A stretch of 33,362 bases of DNA from Archaeoglobus sp. GTDB lineage: Archaea > Halobacteriota > Archaeoglobi > Archaeoglobales > Archaeoglobaceae. Under the pieces are notes generated by a model, which was given only the letters and a program-made list of their open reading frames with translations, was not told where the DNA came from and ran no database searches. The stretch covers positions 1-33,362 of the forward strand of contig JACDNU010000031.1 in the NCBI GenBank assembly GCA_017656505.1. Direction: 5' to 3'. Positions within the stretch are counted from its first letter, which is position 1; every line of letters starts with the position of its first letter. The position numbers and the translations under genes are program-made. This document shows positions 14,629 to 24,300 of this stretch, piece by piece.

Positions 14629-16494
14629 ATGCAGGGGGCAAAAAAGATCTTCTTTCTAATGCTCTTCATTCTGCTAATAATCACGCCTGCTTCTGCTTCT
14701 AAGCTCGTAAAGGTAGAAGTCTTTAATACTACCCACTACGAGAGTCTTACAGTGCTAGAAGGAAATTGGATTAAACTCGAAGGCGGAAGCAAATTCGTGA
14801 TTCCCGATATAACCATGGTCTACAACGGGATTAACCACACCCAGTATAAAAAAGATGGTAGAACTGTGAGGATAACCACCTTTGGTATTAAAGAAAATCA
14901 GGATTACTCCTTAAATTATCCCTTTACAATCCATTCTATGTATTATCCCAGCGATTCTATAACACTCAATATAACCGGAAATGACTTAGATGGCGAAGAA
15001 GTTTATCTTTATGTGGTTAAAACCTATCCCACAGAAGTGAGGGATGCGCTGGCTTCAGCCGTTGATGGGGACGTTCAATCCCTGAGAAATCTGTTGAATT
15101 CAGCAATTATTAACGAATCTAAAACTGGTGATCTTAGTTTTAATTTCAATCTGGGTTCGGGCGACTATGTGGCTATTGCACTTCTAAACAAGTCTTCTGA
15201 GAATAACATCACCTTTGTTGCTGCTACAGCTTTTGAAGTTCTTGAACATCGCTCAAGTTTGGATGTTACCAATGTCACCAGAACAGACAAAAGTGAAGTA
15301 TACTACGTAAATGGTAATTTTACGATTATCGGCGGTAGCAATACTGCAAAATACACATATATAGCTGCTTTGATAAGTAAAAGTGCTTATTCAGTTGAGT
15401 TTAGACTGGAAAGTGGTGGAACAAAAGCCACGACGAATTTGAAGGCAAACAATGCGGTTCTCGTAAAATCTTTTAAAATTGGCGGAGCTGGTTTGAATAA
15501 GGTGAATTCAACCACAGTATATAATTGGATTAACGATACATTCCCACAGGGATTTGTTTCACTAAGTAAATGCACAAAAACTGGCAATACAACTGAAATA
15601 TCTTTGCCAGTGGTAGATTTCGAAGATGGAGAGTACTACCTGAACGTGGCAGCATGGAACGTGAGCAATTCTTCACAAAGAATGGTGGCCTTCTCACAAG
15701 CCATAGTAAAAATTACAACCATAAAGCCAACTCCAACACCCACGCCTACACCGGCCCCGGCCCCCAGTGGTGGTATTGGTGGAGGGGGCGGTGGCCCTCC
15801 AATCCTTACCGCTCCATTTTACAATGCATTTGCAATCTCCAAGTACCTGCCTAAGCCAGATTGGCTGGAGCTAAAGGTTCCAGAAAATTACGCTGAGCTA
15901 ACGAATCTGCTGACCTTCCTTTTGAAATTTGGAAAGAATGTCTATGTTGACTGTAGATTTTCGAAGGTGGTAACGACTCCAGAAAGCATTCCAATGCCGG
16001 ATATAGATCTATACCAACTTAACGAAATAGTTCTTGTAAAATTCGGTACTAGGGAGAAGATACATCCAGAAGAGGCTTTTATCCGATTCAGAGTTGACAG
16101 ATCTTGGGTTGATAGCAGAGGTTACGATCCACACAATGTTGTTATGCTAAGGTGGAATGGGGAGAAGTGGGTTGAATTGGAAACCGTTTATGAGAGAGGT
16201 GACGAGAACTACTACTACTTCCAGGCATATACCCAAAACTTCAGTCTTTTTGCTATAGGTGTCAAGATTAAGGCTCAACCTCCAACACCCACGCTAACAC
16301 CAACCCCAGCTCCAACGCCAACACCAACGCAAACTCCAACACCCAAGCCGACCCCAACTGCTACACCTAAGCCGACACCAACGCTAACGCCAACACCGAA
16401 ACCATGGGGAACGTTCGAGTCAGTAATCACGATTGTAGTTGCTGTAATTGGATTAATACTGATCTTCCTAGCATACAGGAGGATTAAATGGTAA
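14629..16494 (+). CDS. Secreted, membrane-anchored surface protein with PGF-pre-PGF-like domain and Thr/Pro linkers
   Basis: 621 residues. Signal peptide (about 1-24, ending ASA); a large beta-rich domain with many N-x-S/T sequons (25-360); a Thr/Pro linker and Gly-rich hinge (365-390); then a domain (about 400-545) whose second half (FRVDRSWVDSRGYD, LRWNGEKWVELETV, YYYFQAYTQNFSLFAIG) matches the PGF-pre-PGF domain. That domain usually sits just before a PGF-CTERM tail in archaeal surface proteins. A second Thr/Pro-rich stalk (548-588) leads to a C-terminal helix and YRRIKW. The expected PGF is not present (PWGTFES instead). The gene is co-transcribed with the next one. Confidence 0.8.
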   Translation: MQGAKKIFFLMLFILLIITPASASKLVKVEVFNTTHYESLTVLEGNWIKLEGGSKFVIPDITMVYNGINHTQYKKDGRTVRITTFGIKENQDYSLNYPFTIHSMYYPSDSITLNITGNDLDGEEVYLYVVKTYPTEVRDALASAVDGDVQSLRNLLNSAIINESKTGDLSFNFNLGSGDYVAIALLNKSSENNITFVAATAFEVLEHRSSLDVTNVTRTDKSEVYYVNGNFTIIGGSNTAKYTYIAALISKSAYSVEFRLESGGTKATTNLKANNAVLVKSFKIGGAGLNKVNSTTVYNWINDTFPQGFVSLSKCTKTGNTTEISLPVVDFEDGEYYLNVAAWNVSNSSQRMVAFSQAIVKITTIKPTPTPTPTPAPAPSGGIGGGGGGPPILTAPFYNAFAISKYLPKPDWLELKVPENYAELTNLLTFLLKFGKNVYVDCRFSKVVTTPESIPMPDIDLYQLNEIVLVKFGTREKIHPEEAFIRFRVDRSWVDSRGYDPHNVVMLRWNGEKWVELETVYERGDENYYYFQAYTQNFSLFAIGVKIKAQPPTPTLTPTPAPTPTPTQTPTPKPTPTATPKPTPTLTPTPKPWGTFESVITIVVAVIGLILIFLAYRRIKW

Positions 16495-17474
16495 AAACCA
16501 GATTAATCCTCCTATTTTTCATTTTAATCGCCCTAAATTGTAAACTCATCCATGCAGAGGTTATAGATTTTAGCATATCGCCCGAAAAACCAGTAAAGGG
16601 GGATTTAGTCGAGATATACGGCAAAACCAACCCTAATGAAGAGGTCAAAGTGGAGATACAGTTTGAGAAAATTATAGCAGTTGAAAACGGACGATATTCG
16701 TTCTCCATTAGTGGATTGAAGATTCCTGAAGGAAAAAATAGGTTTACCGTAACAGCCCATCCTTGTGATAACCTTAAGGTTAGCGTCAAGCTACTGTTCA
16801 ATTTGATTTGGATTACCTTAGGCTCGGAGGCTGAAAATCATACTGCCACAGTTTCTCAAGCCAATGTTCCAGCAGGAACTTATGATATCCTCATACATGG
16901 AAAATCAAAGCAAGAGTCTGTAAAACTCAAAATTACAGCAATTGGATATATCAAAGCAGACGAAAAAGGTGATTTCAGCTACACATATGATACTACTCCT
17001 ATGCCAAGTGGTGACTTCATCGTGGAGATAGGAGGTAAAAGGAAGATTATCAAGCTAGAATCAGCTCCTGCTATATACACCACACCTACCGCACCAACAA
17101 CCACACCTCCTCCACCGAAATCCAATTCCAAAACTAAAACAAGTTCAGAAGACAAAACTCAACCATCCGCTACACCAACTCCAGTTCCAACACCCATCCC
17201 AACTCAAATTCCGGCCCCTACACCACACCCCACTGCGATCCCTACACCAACTCCAATTCCCTCAACAAACCCCAAAGTAACTTCAGAGGAAGGTTTAACT
17301 ACGAAAAATGAATCAATGTCGGTGGAAAAACCTCTCCCGGAATTTCCAAAGCAGAATTCTTCGGAAAGTTGGAGCTCAAATCCTTATGCCAACAATTCCA
17401 CAGAGGGTTTCGAATTAATATTCGGATTACTGGCTTTACTCTTAGTTTTCTGGATAAAAACACAAAGAAAATGA
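16488..17474 (+). CDS. Secreted membrane-anchored protein with Ig-like domains and Thr/Pro stalk
   Basis: 328 residues. Signal peptide (about 1-24); two small beta domains (about 25-105 and 105-190) of the repeated ISPEKPVKGDLVEIYG / GNDxGxFSYTYDT type seen in archaeal surface proteins; a Thr/Pro/Ser stalk (about 195-265); a linker; and a C-terminal helix followed by KTQRK. It overlaps the previous gene by 7 bases, with GGAGG at 16478-16482 placed 5 bases before the ATG. A LPEFP motif lies about 25 residues before the final helix, too far for a normal PEF-CTERM signal. Its role is probably surface display with its neighbour. Confidence 0.75.
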   Translation: MVKTRLILLFFILIALNCKLIHAEVIDFSISPEKPVKGDLVEIYGKTNPNEEVKVEIQFEKIIAVENGRYSFSISGLKIPEGKNRFTVTAHPCDNLKVSVKLLFNLIWITLGSEAENHTATVSQANVPAGTYDILIHGKSKQESVKLKITAIGYIKADEKGDFSYTYDTTPMPSGDFIVEIGGKRKIIKLESAPAIYTTPTAPTTTPPPPKSNSKTKTSSEDKTQPSATPTPVPTPIPTQIPAPTPHPTAIPTPTPIPSTNPKVTSEEGLTTKNESMSVEKPLPEFPKQNSSESWSSNPYANNSTEGFELIFGLLALLLVFWIKTQRK

Positions 17475-17513
17475 AATAAGAACGAAAGAATGAAATCCAA
17501 TTGATTTTTTACG

Positions 17514-20500
17514 TCATCCTACAGTAACGACAATATCAACTTTGAAATCTCCTGCATTTCCTGTTTTTAAGAATACGTATAGCTTGTCAGCCGTTATGGT
17601 TGAATCTCCTACTATTTCCGCCTTGTTGTCGTTGTTGCCTATTATCACAACTTGGGTTGGATCGCTTGCATCAGGTATGGTGTCATCATCCAAGTAGATC
17701 TCAGTATTCTGAGGCAAAAGTTTGTTACTCCCCAGCGATATTTGAATCGTTTGCGTGCCGTTTACCATCAGAAAAGGAATTATGCCCTGGGCATTCTCTC
17801 CTTCAGGGATTGTTCCCATACCATTTGAAGTAAGATAGTAGTAATCCTCGGAAGGCAAGATATTGCCAAACATCATAGGGTTTATCTCTATTTCTGTAGA
17901 GCCAACATCTCCATAAAAGGCTGAATGGTTTATCCTTACTGTGAGGCTTTTCACATCCTCTACATTACCATTTACATCCACAGAATAAAACCAAATGGTT
18001 GTCTCGCCTTCCTTGTCTACTGTGATACTAAAAGGTTCATCGCCTTCTACTTTCGTCCATGGGCCATTTTGAGTGAAAGAATAATTAGTATAAGCAACCC
18101 CAATATCGTCGCTACGAAAAAAGGTTATGGTGGCAGTTTGGTTTATCCAGCCCTCTTCACTGGGTGTTGGTGTTATAGTATAGGTGGTTGTTGGCGATGT
18201 TATGTCCCTTGCTGAAGGGGCACCACTACCTAGTATCTCATAAGTGGTTGGAGAGTCACAATAAAATATAAGCCATATATGATTGCTATCGACTATTCCC
18301 CAATTATTGTAACTGACACCATTTCTTTTAACACTAACAACGTTAGAATTTTCAACCCAGACGGTTATATTATAACTTCCCTTAAAGTTTGCCTCCAAGA
18401 TTATTTCATTACCGGAATAGTTAACAGCCAAGTGAGGTATCTTTTCAGTAGAGAAAACCAGTCTGTCAGTCGAATAATCAAATCTGGTAGCATTTCTTAC
18501 AAAAAACTCTTTTAAGGCTCCAGAATTAGTTCTGATAAAAGCATACTCCGCATCCGTCGAAAATAAGGAATGTACAATATTGCTTCCTGCCGCAATGTAA
18601 TCATCATAACTCCCAGATTTAACATGAACGATCGTATAATCATCGGTTGTTATTTCACCAAAGCTTGGTGGTTGTTCTTTATCTGGATATACTGTGTAAA
18701 GTACCGAAATCCTATTTAAATGGTCCGATTCACTTGTTCTGAAATAAACCAGCGGACAAAATACCTCCGAGGCGAGATCGTAACCGGCAATTCGCGTGAT
18801 ATATTTCGTAACAAGCAATTCAGATTTGGGAGACGAAAATAAATACATCTCAACAGTTTTACCGTATGGGTTTACAGTTCTCCACTTGATTAGACCTGTA
18901 TTCACCCCGGTATCGATTTCGGTATTGTAGGGCATAGACAGCCAGTTGTATATGCTGTTGTTTAGATACAAAATTCCATTTACATGACCCACCTGATCCT
19001 CGGTAATTCCTGTTGAAGGAGTAATATTCAGGCTGTCGAGCCTGAATAAATTTCTAAACACCCACGTCTCATAACTTTTTGCAATATCCAGTACGGCAAA
19101 GTAGTTTCCAGGATGAAGGATAACCCTCGTATACTTGATCGGAGAAGATAAAGATTCCGAAACCATTTCAGAGTCGCCTACTACATTCTTAATCGTTGCA
19201 TTAGCCTCGATCAGAGTAATCCAATTCGTTTGAAGTTTCGTTTGCAGATAGGATGGAGTAACTAATTTTCCAGCAATACCTTTGAATATGCCTCTGGCAG
19301 TGGTATTGCCTACCGAAGAAATTTTATAAAATGGTTTTCTCGGATTTTCAATCAACAGAACATTATGTCCGAATTCTCTCATACCATATGGCCTGTCCAA
19401 AATGTGTTTAACCTCTCCTCCGTCAGAAACCAACAAATCTCCCCGGGAGTAATATTCAAAGCTTAATTGATCATGATGTGCCATATTTCTATTGCTCGGA
19501 AATACGTAATTCCATACAATCAGGCTTAACCAGTCGCTGTCTACATTCCAGTTACCTCTTATCACCTGATAAAAAGAGTCTGGATCGATGTGCGAGACCC
19601 ACTTCGGATTATTTCTGGGAACACCACTATAATCTCGATAAACAAGATACAGTAACCAAGGCTCTCCAAAGTAACTTCGACTGTATGGCAAAGTAACCGA
19701 ATTTTCAAGGGAGTCGAGATAAGTTAACATATACGATAGGTTCTCTGAATCTAGTAAATTCAACACGTATTTTGGGTAATAATACTTGACATTCCCGTCC
19801 GTACAGTAATTATTTTGATACCGATTTGGAAGAGTTTCCCAGAGAACACTCGTGTATATGTCCTTAACCAGAGGATACTTGTCAAGAGGATTAATTCCAA
19901 AGAAATGATTATAAACCTGTAACCATGCAGACAGGATGCTTATCTCATACATAATATAACTACCGAGCGCATGTTTTCCCGCACTGTCAAATCCAAGTTC
20001 AAGCAAAGATTTGTTGTAGTTATGAAAAGTGTCGTTTACAAAAAGATCATACGTTCCAACAGTTATCCAATCATGGGGGGTCGAGTTCAAAGAGGTATTA
20101 GTGTAATCATACAAAACACACCCCACAACACCCAGGGCAGGGTATGCCCTCCCATGAAAATCATCAAATGCAATGTAGCTCGGCCCATTATAATCTAGTT
20201 CAGCATACAGTCTATCCGCAAGTTTAGCCAATTTATTTCTGATAATTGTATCTTCCGTAGTGTTAAGGTAGGGCTGAACCCAGTCATATGCAAAAGCATA
20301 ATTAAATGCACCATACGCCAAGTCGTAGTTATAAACAACTTTGTCGTTGTCCATTTCTAAGAGCGCTTCTTTTGCCTTTTCAGCATAAGTTGTGTTTTTT
20401 GTTATCTGGTATGACAAAGCGAGATATTTAGCATAGTTTGACTGGTCCGTCATTCTCCAATTTGGGTCTGAAAAATTTTTTGTCAATCCAATGTTGCCCA

Positions 20501-20678
20501 AATAAGTAATCTGAGCTTCCCAGATCGACCAAGGTACCTCATTTCTGTGCTGGTAGCCAAATACCTCCGTAATGTTGTTAAAAATCAACGAAGGGTGCTC
20601 TATAGCAGAAGCAGATCCAATAGTTAGACTTATGAGCGTCACAATTACAGATGTAAATATAATAAATCTCTTAATCAT
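17514..20678 (-). CDS. Secreted heparinase II/III-like polysaccharide lyase, multidomain
   Basis: About 1054 residues. Signal peptide (about 1-26, ending ASA); an alpha-helical toroid-type region (to about 340) rich in Tyr/Trp; a beta-sandwich region with the family's core motif (AHHDQLSFEYYSRGDLLVSDGG, near 395-420; first 20 residues A to D); an Ig-like domain (about 828-915); and a beta-rich C-terminal domain I do not recognise. Such enzymes cleave uronic-acid glycans by beta-elimination outside the cell. A longer frame runs to 20825, but the signal peptide begins at 20678 and a TATA box sits at 20702-20709, so the start is clear. The C-terminus lacks a membrane helix or sorting tail, so the protein is free or held by non-covalent contacts. 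Confidence 0.85.
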   Translation of the reverse strand: MIKRFIIFTSVIVTLISLTIGSASAIEHPSLIFNNITEVFGYQHRNEVPWSIWEAQITYLGNIGLTKNFSDPNWRMTDQSNYAKYLALSYQITKNTTYAEKAKEALLEMDNDKVVYNYDLAYGAFNYAFAYDWVQPYLNTTEDTIIRNKLAKLADRLYAELDYNGPSYIAFDDFHGRAYPALGVVGCVLYDYTNTSLNSTPHDWITVGTYDLFVNDTFHNYNKSLLELGFDSAGKHALGSYIMYEISILSAWLQVYNHFFGINPLDKYPLVKDIYTSVLWETLPNRYQNNYCTDGNVKYYYPKYVLNLLDSENLSYMLTYLDSLENSVTLPYSRSYFGEPWLLYLVYRDYSGVPRNNPKWVSHIDPDSFYQVIRGNWNVDSDWLSLIVWNYVFPSNRNMAHHDQLSFEYYSRGDLLVSDGGEVKHILDRPYGMREFGHNVLLIENPRKPFYKISSVGNTTARGIFKGIAGKLVTPSYLQTKLQTNWITLIEANATIKNVVGDSEMVSESLSSPIKYTRVILHPGNYFAVLDIAKSYETWVFRNLFRLDSLNITPSTGITEDQVGHVNGILYLNNSIYNWLSMPYNTEIDTGVNTGLIKWRTVNPYGKTVEMYLFSSPKSELLVTKYITRIAGYDLASEVFCPLVYFRTSESDHLNRISVLYTVYPDKEQPPSFGEITTDDYTIVHVKSGSYDDYIAAGSNIVHSLFSTDAEYAFIRTNSGALKEFFVRNATRFDYSTDRLVFSTEKIPHLAVNYSGNEIILEANFKGSYNITVWVENSNVVSVKRNGVSYNNWGIVDSNHIWLIFYCDSPTTYEILGSGAPSARDITSPTTTYTITPTPSEEGWINQTATITFFRSDDIGVAYTNYSFTQNGPWTKVEGDEPFSITVDKEGETTIWFYSVDVNGNVEDVKSLTVRINHSAFYGDVGSTEIEINPMMFGNILPSEDYYYLTSNGMGTIPEGENAQGIIPFLMVNGTQTIQISLGSNKLLPQNTEIYLDDDTIPDASDPTQVVIIGNNDNKAEIVGDSTITADKLYVFLKTGNAGDFKVDIVVTVG

Positions 20679-20701
20679 TACTCGGGGGTGTAACCAACAC
20701 A

Positions 20702-20709
20702 CTATATAA
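20702..20709 (-). promoter_or_regulatory. TATA box for heparinase-like gene
   Basis: TTATATAG on the minus strand, about 27 bases before the ATG at 20678. It predicts a leaderless message and decides the start. Confidence 0.6.
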
Positions 20710-20849
20710 TCTTTCTCTAATAAAACGTGATGATACACGGACAGTTGAACCACAACAAAAAGTTGAACTGAGACTGGTGGACATACAGACATATATGAGC
20801 AGCAACACTTAAAATATGACCCCACTTACGCGTTGTTACTTCCACTAAA

Positions 20850-20868
20850 TTCTTTTCTCCCAAAAGAA
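20850..20868. repeat. Perfect 7-bp inverted repeat
   Basis: TTCTTTT (20850-20856), loop CTCCC, AAAAGAA (20862-20868), in the middle of a gene-free stretch. It could be a hairpin in either strand's RNA or a protein-binding palindrome. Confidence 0.35.
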
Positions 20869-21351
20869 AAAAGTAAAAGATTCTACAATGTGACCTACCA
20901 TGAAAACTGAAGCTTGAGGATTTATGCCGAGTTGCCCAGTCAAAAAAAGCTGACCCGATACAGTCGATACAAAACCTACCAACGATCTGGATTAATTTCA
21001 TTCGATTACTCAGTAACCACACCGATATAATTGATACAACTGCAAAATAAAAATTACATGCCCCACCAGATCAAACATATGCGGATCGCTTTCTAATTCT
21101 TGTTGTTCCTGTCTTCATCTACCTGCCGCGATCGGGAATATGTAAAACGTACCCCATACAATCAGCTTTCGAAGATTACTTGAACCTATTTGTAATTTTT
21201 ACACCCAACAGATCATATCTCCTAAAGATTGCTTTCCCGCTCACTCGCTTACACGTTTATCTATTCTGTGATTGGGGGCAAATTAAGTGAGTTAAATAAA
21301 TAATCAGATGGAAGTAAAACCAGTCATACACGAGCAGTCATAAATGGACAA

Positions 21352-21359
21352 AATATAAT
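21352..21359 (+). promoter_or_regulatory. TATA box for GT-C fusion gene
   Basis: AATATAAT about 26-28 bases before GTG 21384. It supports that GTG as a leaderless start rather than the downstream ATG at 21423. Confidence 0.5.
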
Positions 21360-21383
21360 AAACATTAGTCCCACATTCCAAAC

Positions 21384-24300
21384 GTGAATAGTCCAAAGAG
21401 CTTGATATCTCCGTACCTGAACATGATAAAAAATCGAAAAAAACATGAAACTATTATGTATCTTCTGATAATTTTTTTTGTTATTGTTGTATACACGATC
21501 CCAACCTTTTTTTACGGTTTTCCATATGGTACAGATTCATACACCCACCTATTCTACACCAAAGTGATGTCAAAATCCGACTCATTATCGAGCTTTTATG
21601 AATTATGCTATGAAAAAAATTACCTGAGGTCCAATTATCCTTTTGGCTTGTGGATGTTCGGATCTATATTCCTCAAAATTACCGAGGCCAGCATTCTGGA
21701 ACTCGCATTGGTGTTGCCTCTGATAAATCTGATAATTTTGATTTTCGTGTACTACACATACTCAAAAATTTTCGGATTAAAACCCAGCGAATCTGTTTTA
21801 TCGATTATACTCCTGCTATCAATTCCTCTGATATCAATTGGTATCCTGGGATTTGAGACCGATGTTTTTGTTACACCCATTCTAATACTAATTTTATATC
21901 TAGCATATGTGGACACAGATAAATGGATCAAAATACGCTGGAGACGATTTATGCTGATCTCCCTCCTAATATTTTGCCTTTCTATCTCGCATACAGGCAC
22001 TTATCTGTTTTTGTTATTTTTTGCAATAAGCTATTTTATGATATACGGTCTAATACGGGGCAGATATCACACAAATACATACACAGTAATAGCTCTGTTG
22101 GTTATCATCTATATCTGGAGTATGCGTATATTCCCTCACGTACACCCGCAGTACGTAGACAAAGGTAGAATTTTAATTTCCATATCAGGAGCCATCCTAT
22201 CCCTTCTACCCGACAATTTATTGTTATTAATAAAAAGTCCATACTTACCACCATTCGGAAACATTATCCAAACATTTTACGACTACATCGTTGTTAAAAA
22301 TGATATTATATATGCAATTTTGTTTTGCTCAATCGTATTAGTATCCTGCAACGTGTTGATATATTTAAACTCGAGAGCGAATAAACTGCTATCACTGATA
22401 AAAAACAAAAATTTAAGACTGTACGTCTCAATACCGGTTATAGGTAAGGTTGGAAAATTATCCCACTTTATAATGTACTGGCCTATCTGGCTCGGCCCGG
22501 TTCACGTATCACTCTCTTTTCCGGGAGTTTCAAAAATAAACAGAACGGGTTTGTGCGTTCTCATAGCCGCATTAGTCGTAACTATCCCATCAGGATATTT
22601 CGCCGGAGAAAGAGGGTTAAGGGAAATATACTACCTCTTGGTGATACTGCCCGTAACCGCGTCTCTGGGATTTTATTATTTAAAAAGAAAAGCAAATCAT
22701 TACATAGAAGATAAAACGAGGAAATTGATCGTCACTGCAACGTTGATGGCATTTTTTTTGTTTATTGTAATACTGCCAGTGGTGGGAAATTATTATTACC
22801 ACCCCAAAATCAGTGGATCCGGGTATGAAAAAACAGGACTACAATGGCTTAGTTCAATTGGAAATCCTGAGGAGGGTGTTGCCGGACCCGGGTACCGATA
22901 TATGCTAAGTATATATGCAGACAAACTTGCTCCCGAGGTAACCACTGTAGCAACTGGTTCCGAACTGAGGCATTTTTTAAATGACCAGTACATCGTATAC
23001 CTCAAACCGGATAACGAGAAAACCTTGAAAGACTTCTATGCAACTTTTGATGTGAAATATCTGATACTATCCGACAGAGTCGTGAATAACTTAAAACATA
23101 ATTACATCCAACTAGATAACAAAAAGATAGACAAAATATATTCTTCACATAACTTCAAAATATACAGACACATACCGGATCTTATCCACAAATCGAATAT
23201 ACGGGACAGATTGAACTTTGACGAGAATATTAAAATAGAGGATGCTGGAAATTCGTATTTAGTCAAAACGGGTGTTTATAGAGTTGGAATAAACAAAAAA
23301 GCTCCAGAAATAACATATCTGGGTAATAAAACCACCGATCTTTTGGGAGGTGGTGGTTTTTGGGACTCGATAACAATCAGACAGATAAGAAACCGGAATG
23401 TCAAGTACAGTTCCTATGTCCTAAGGGAACTTACGTATCCATCCATAACGATAGGCAGAAATCAGATAATCTACAGAACAATACTGAAAAATGTAGATGG
23501 AGTAACAAATTTAGCAACCTTAACAGTCAAATATACTTTCTTTGAAAAAGCGATAAAAAAAGAGATAATTATAGCAAACGATTGGACAGAGAACACAACG
23601 ATAGATGTAAACATAAACTCCAAGCTTTTCACACCACTGGGGTACTTCAGTTTCAGAGAAGGTAATGGTTTTCCAACTGAAAGAAAAATGTACCCCACTG
23701 AAGATCCGATATTACTAGAGGGCATAAAATTTGACAGAATATTCATCAACGATGGAAAAACGGGGATATACATCCGATACATGAAAACCTCTCCCCTCCC
23801 AGATAGAATAGTGTACTCTGGCTCTGTAAATTTAAGCTATTTTACGGTGAATATATACTCTCAAAAGACTGTATCTACCTCAGAATCGACACACATGATT
23901 CAGTGGATATCGATCGGGCATGAAAAAATCGCACTGCACAACATAGAGAACTACACATCCATATCGCTATATCCTTATCCAAACGGTAAAATTCCTTTAA
24001 TTCTGCTTATCAATCTAGATTCGCCGGATGAGATATCCAAAAAAGATTTCACAGATATTATCAACACACATTTAAAACTTGAAAAACAGTTCCATGAATT
24101 AAATTACACAGAATCTATAAATGTCACTAACATAAAAACTGATGAAAATAAAACAAAAATAATGTCACTGCTTGGGGAACATTTAATCGGATACGAGAAT
24201 GTAGACGAACAAGGAATAGAGTACCAAGAGAAGATAATCAGCAAGACTATAACCGAGTTCAGAAAATACGGGTACGATATAAAGGGAATTGTCCCCTACA

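Larger units (their letters stand above)
20679..21383. other. Long divergent intergenic region
   Basis: About 700 bases between the lyase and the GT-C fusion. Promoters are visible at both ends (20702-20709 minus, 21352-21359 plus). A perfect 7-bp hairpin with a 5-base loop lies at 20850-20868. Frames of about 100 codons exist on the minus strand but are rich in Cys, His and Ser, lack a start site and look non-coding. I see no confident RNA gene; an untranslated regulatory RNA cannot be excluded. Confidence 0.5.

Noticed and set aside
15720-16410. CCAACACC-type DNA repeats as a mobile or CRISPR-like array
   Set aside because: They encode Thr/Pro linkers in frame with irregular codons and have no spacers.
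17320-17350. LPEFP in the Thr/Pro-stalked protein as a PEF-CTERM signal
   Set aside because: The motif is about 25 residues from the final helix; in real PEF-CTERM tails it directly abuts the helix.
20717-21022. A 101-codon minus-strand frame upstream of the lyase
   Set aside because: Its composition is rich in Cys, His, Ser and Phe with no domain or ribosome site, and it overlaps the lyase promoter in another frame.
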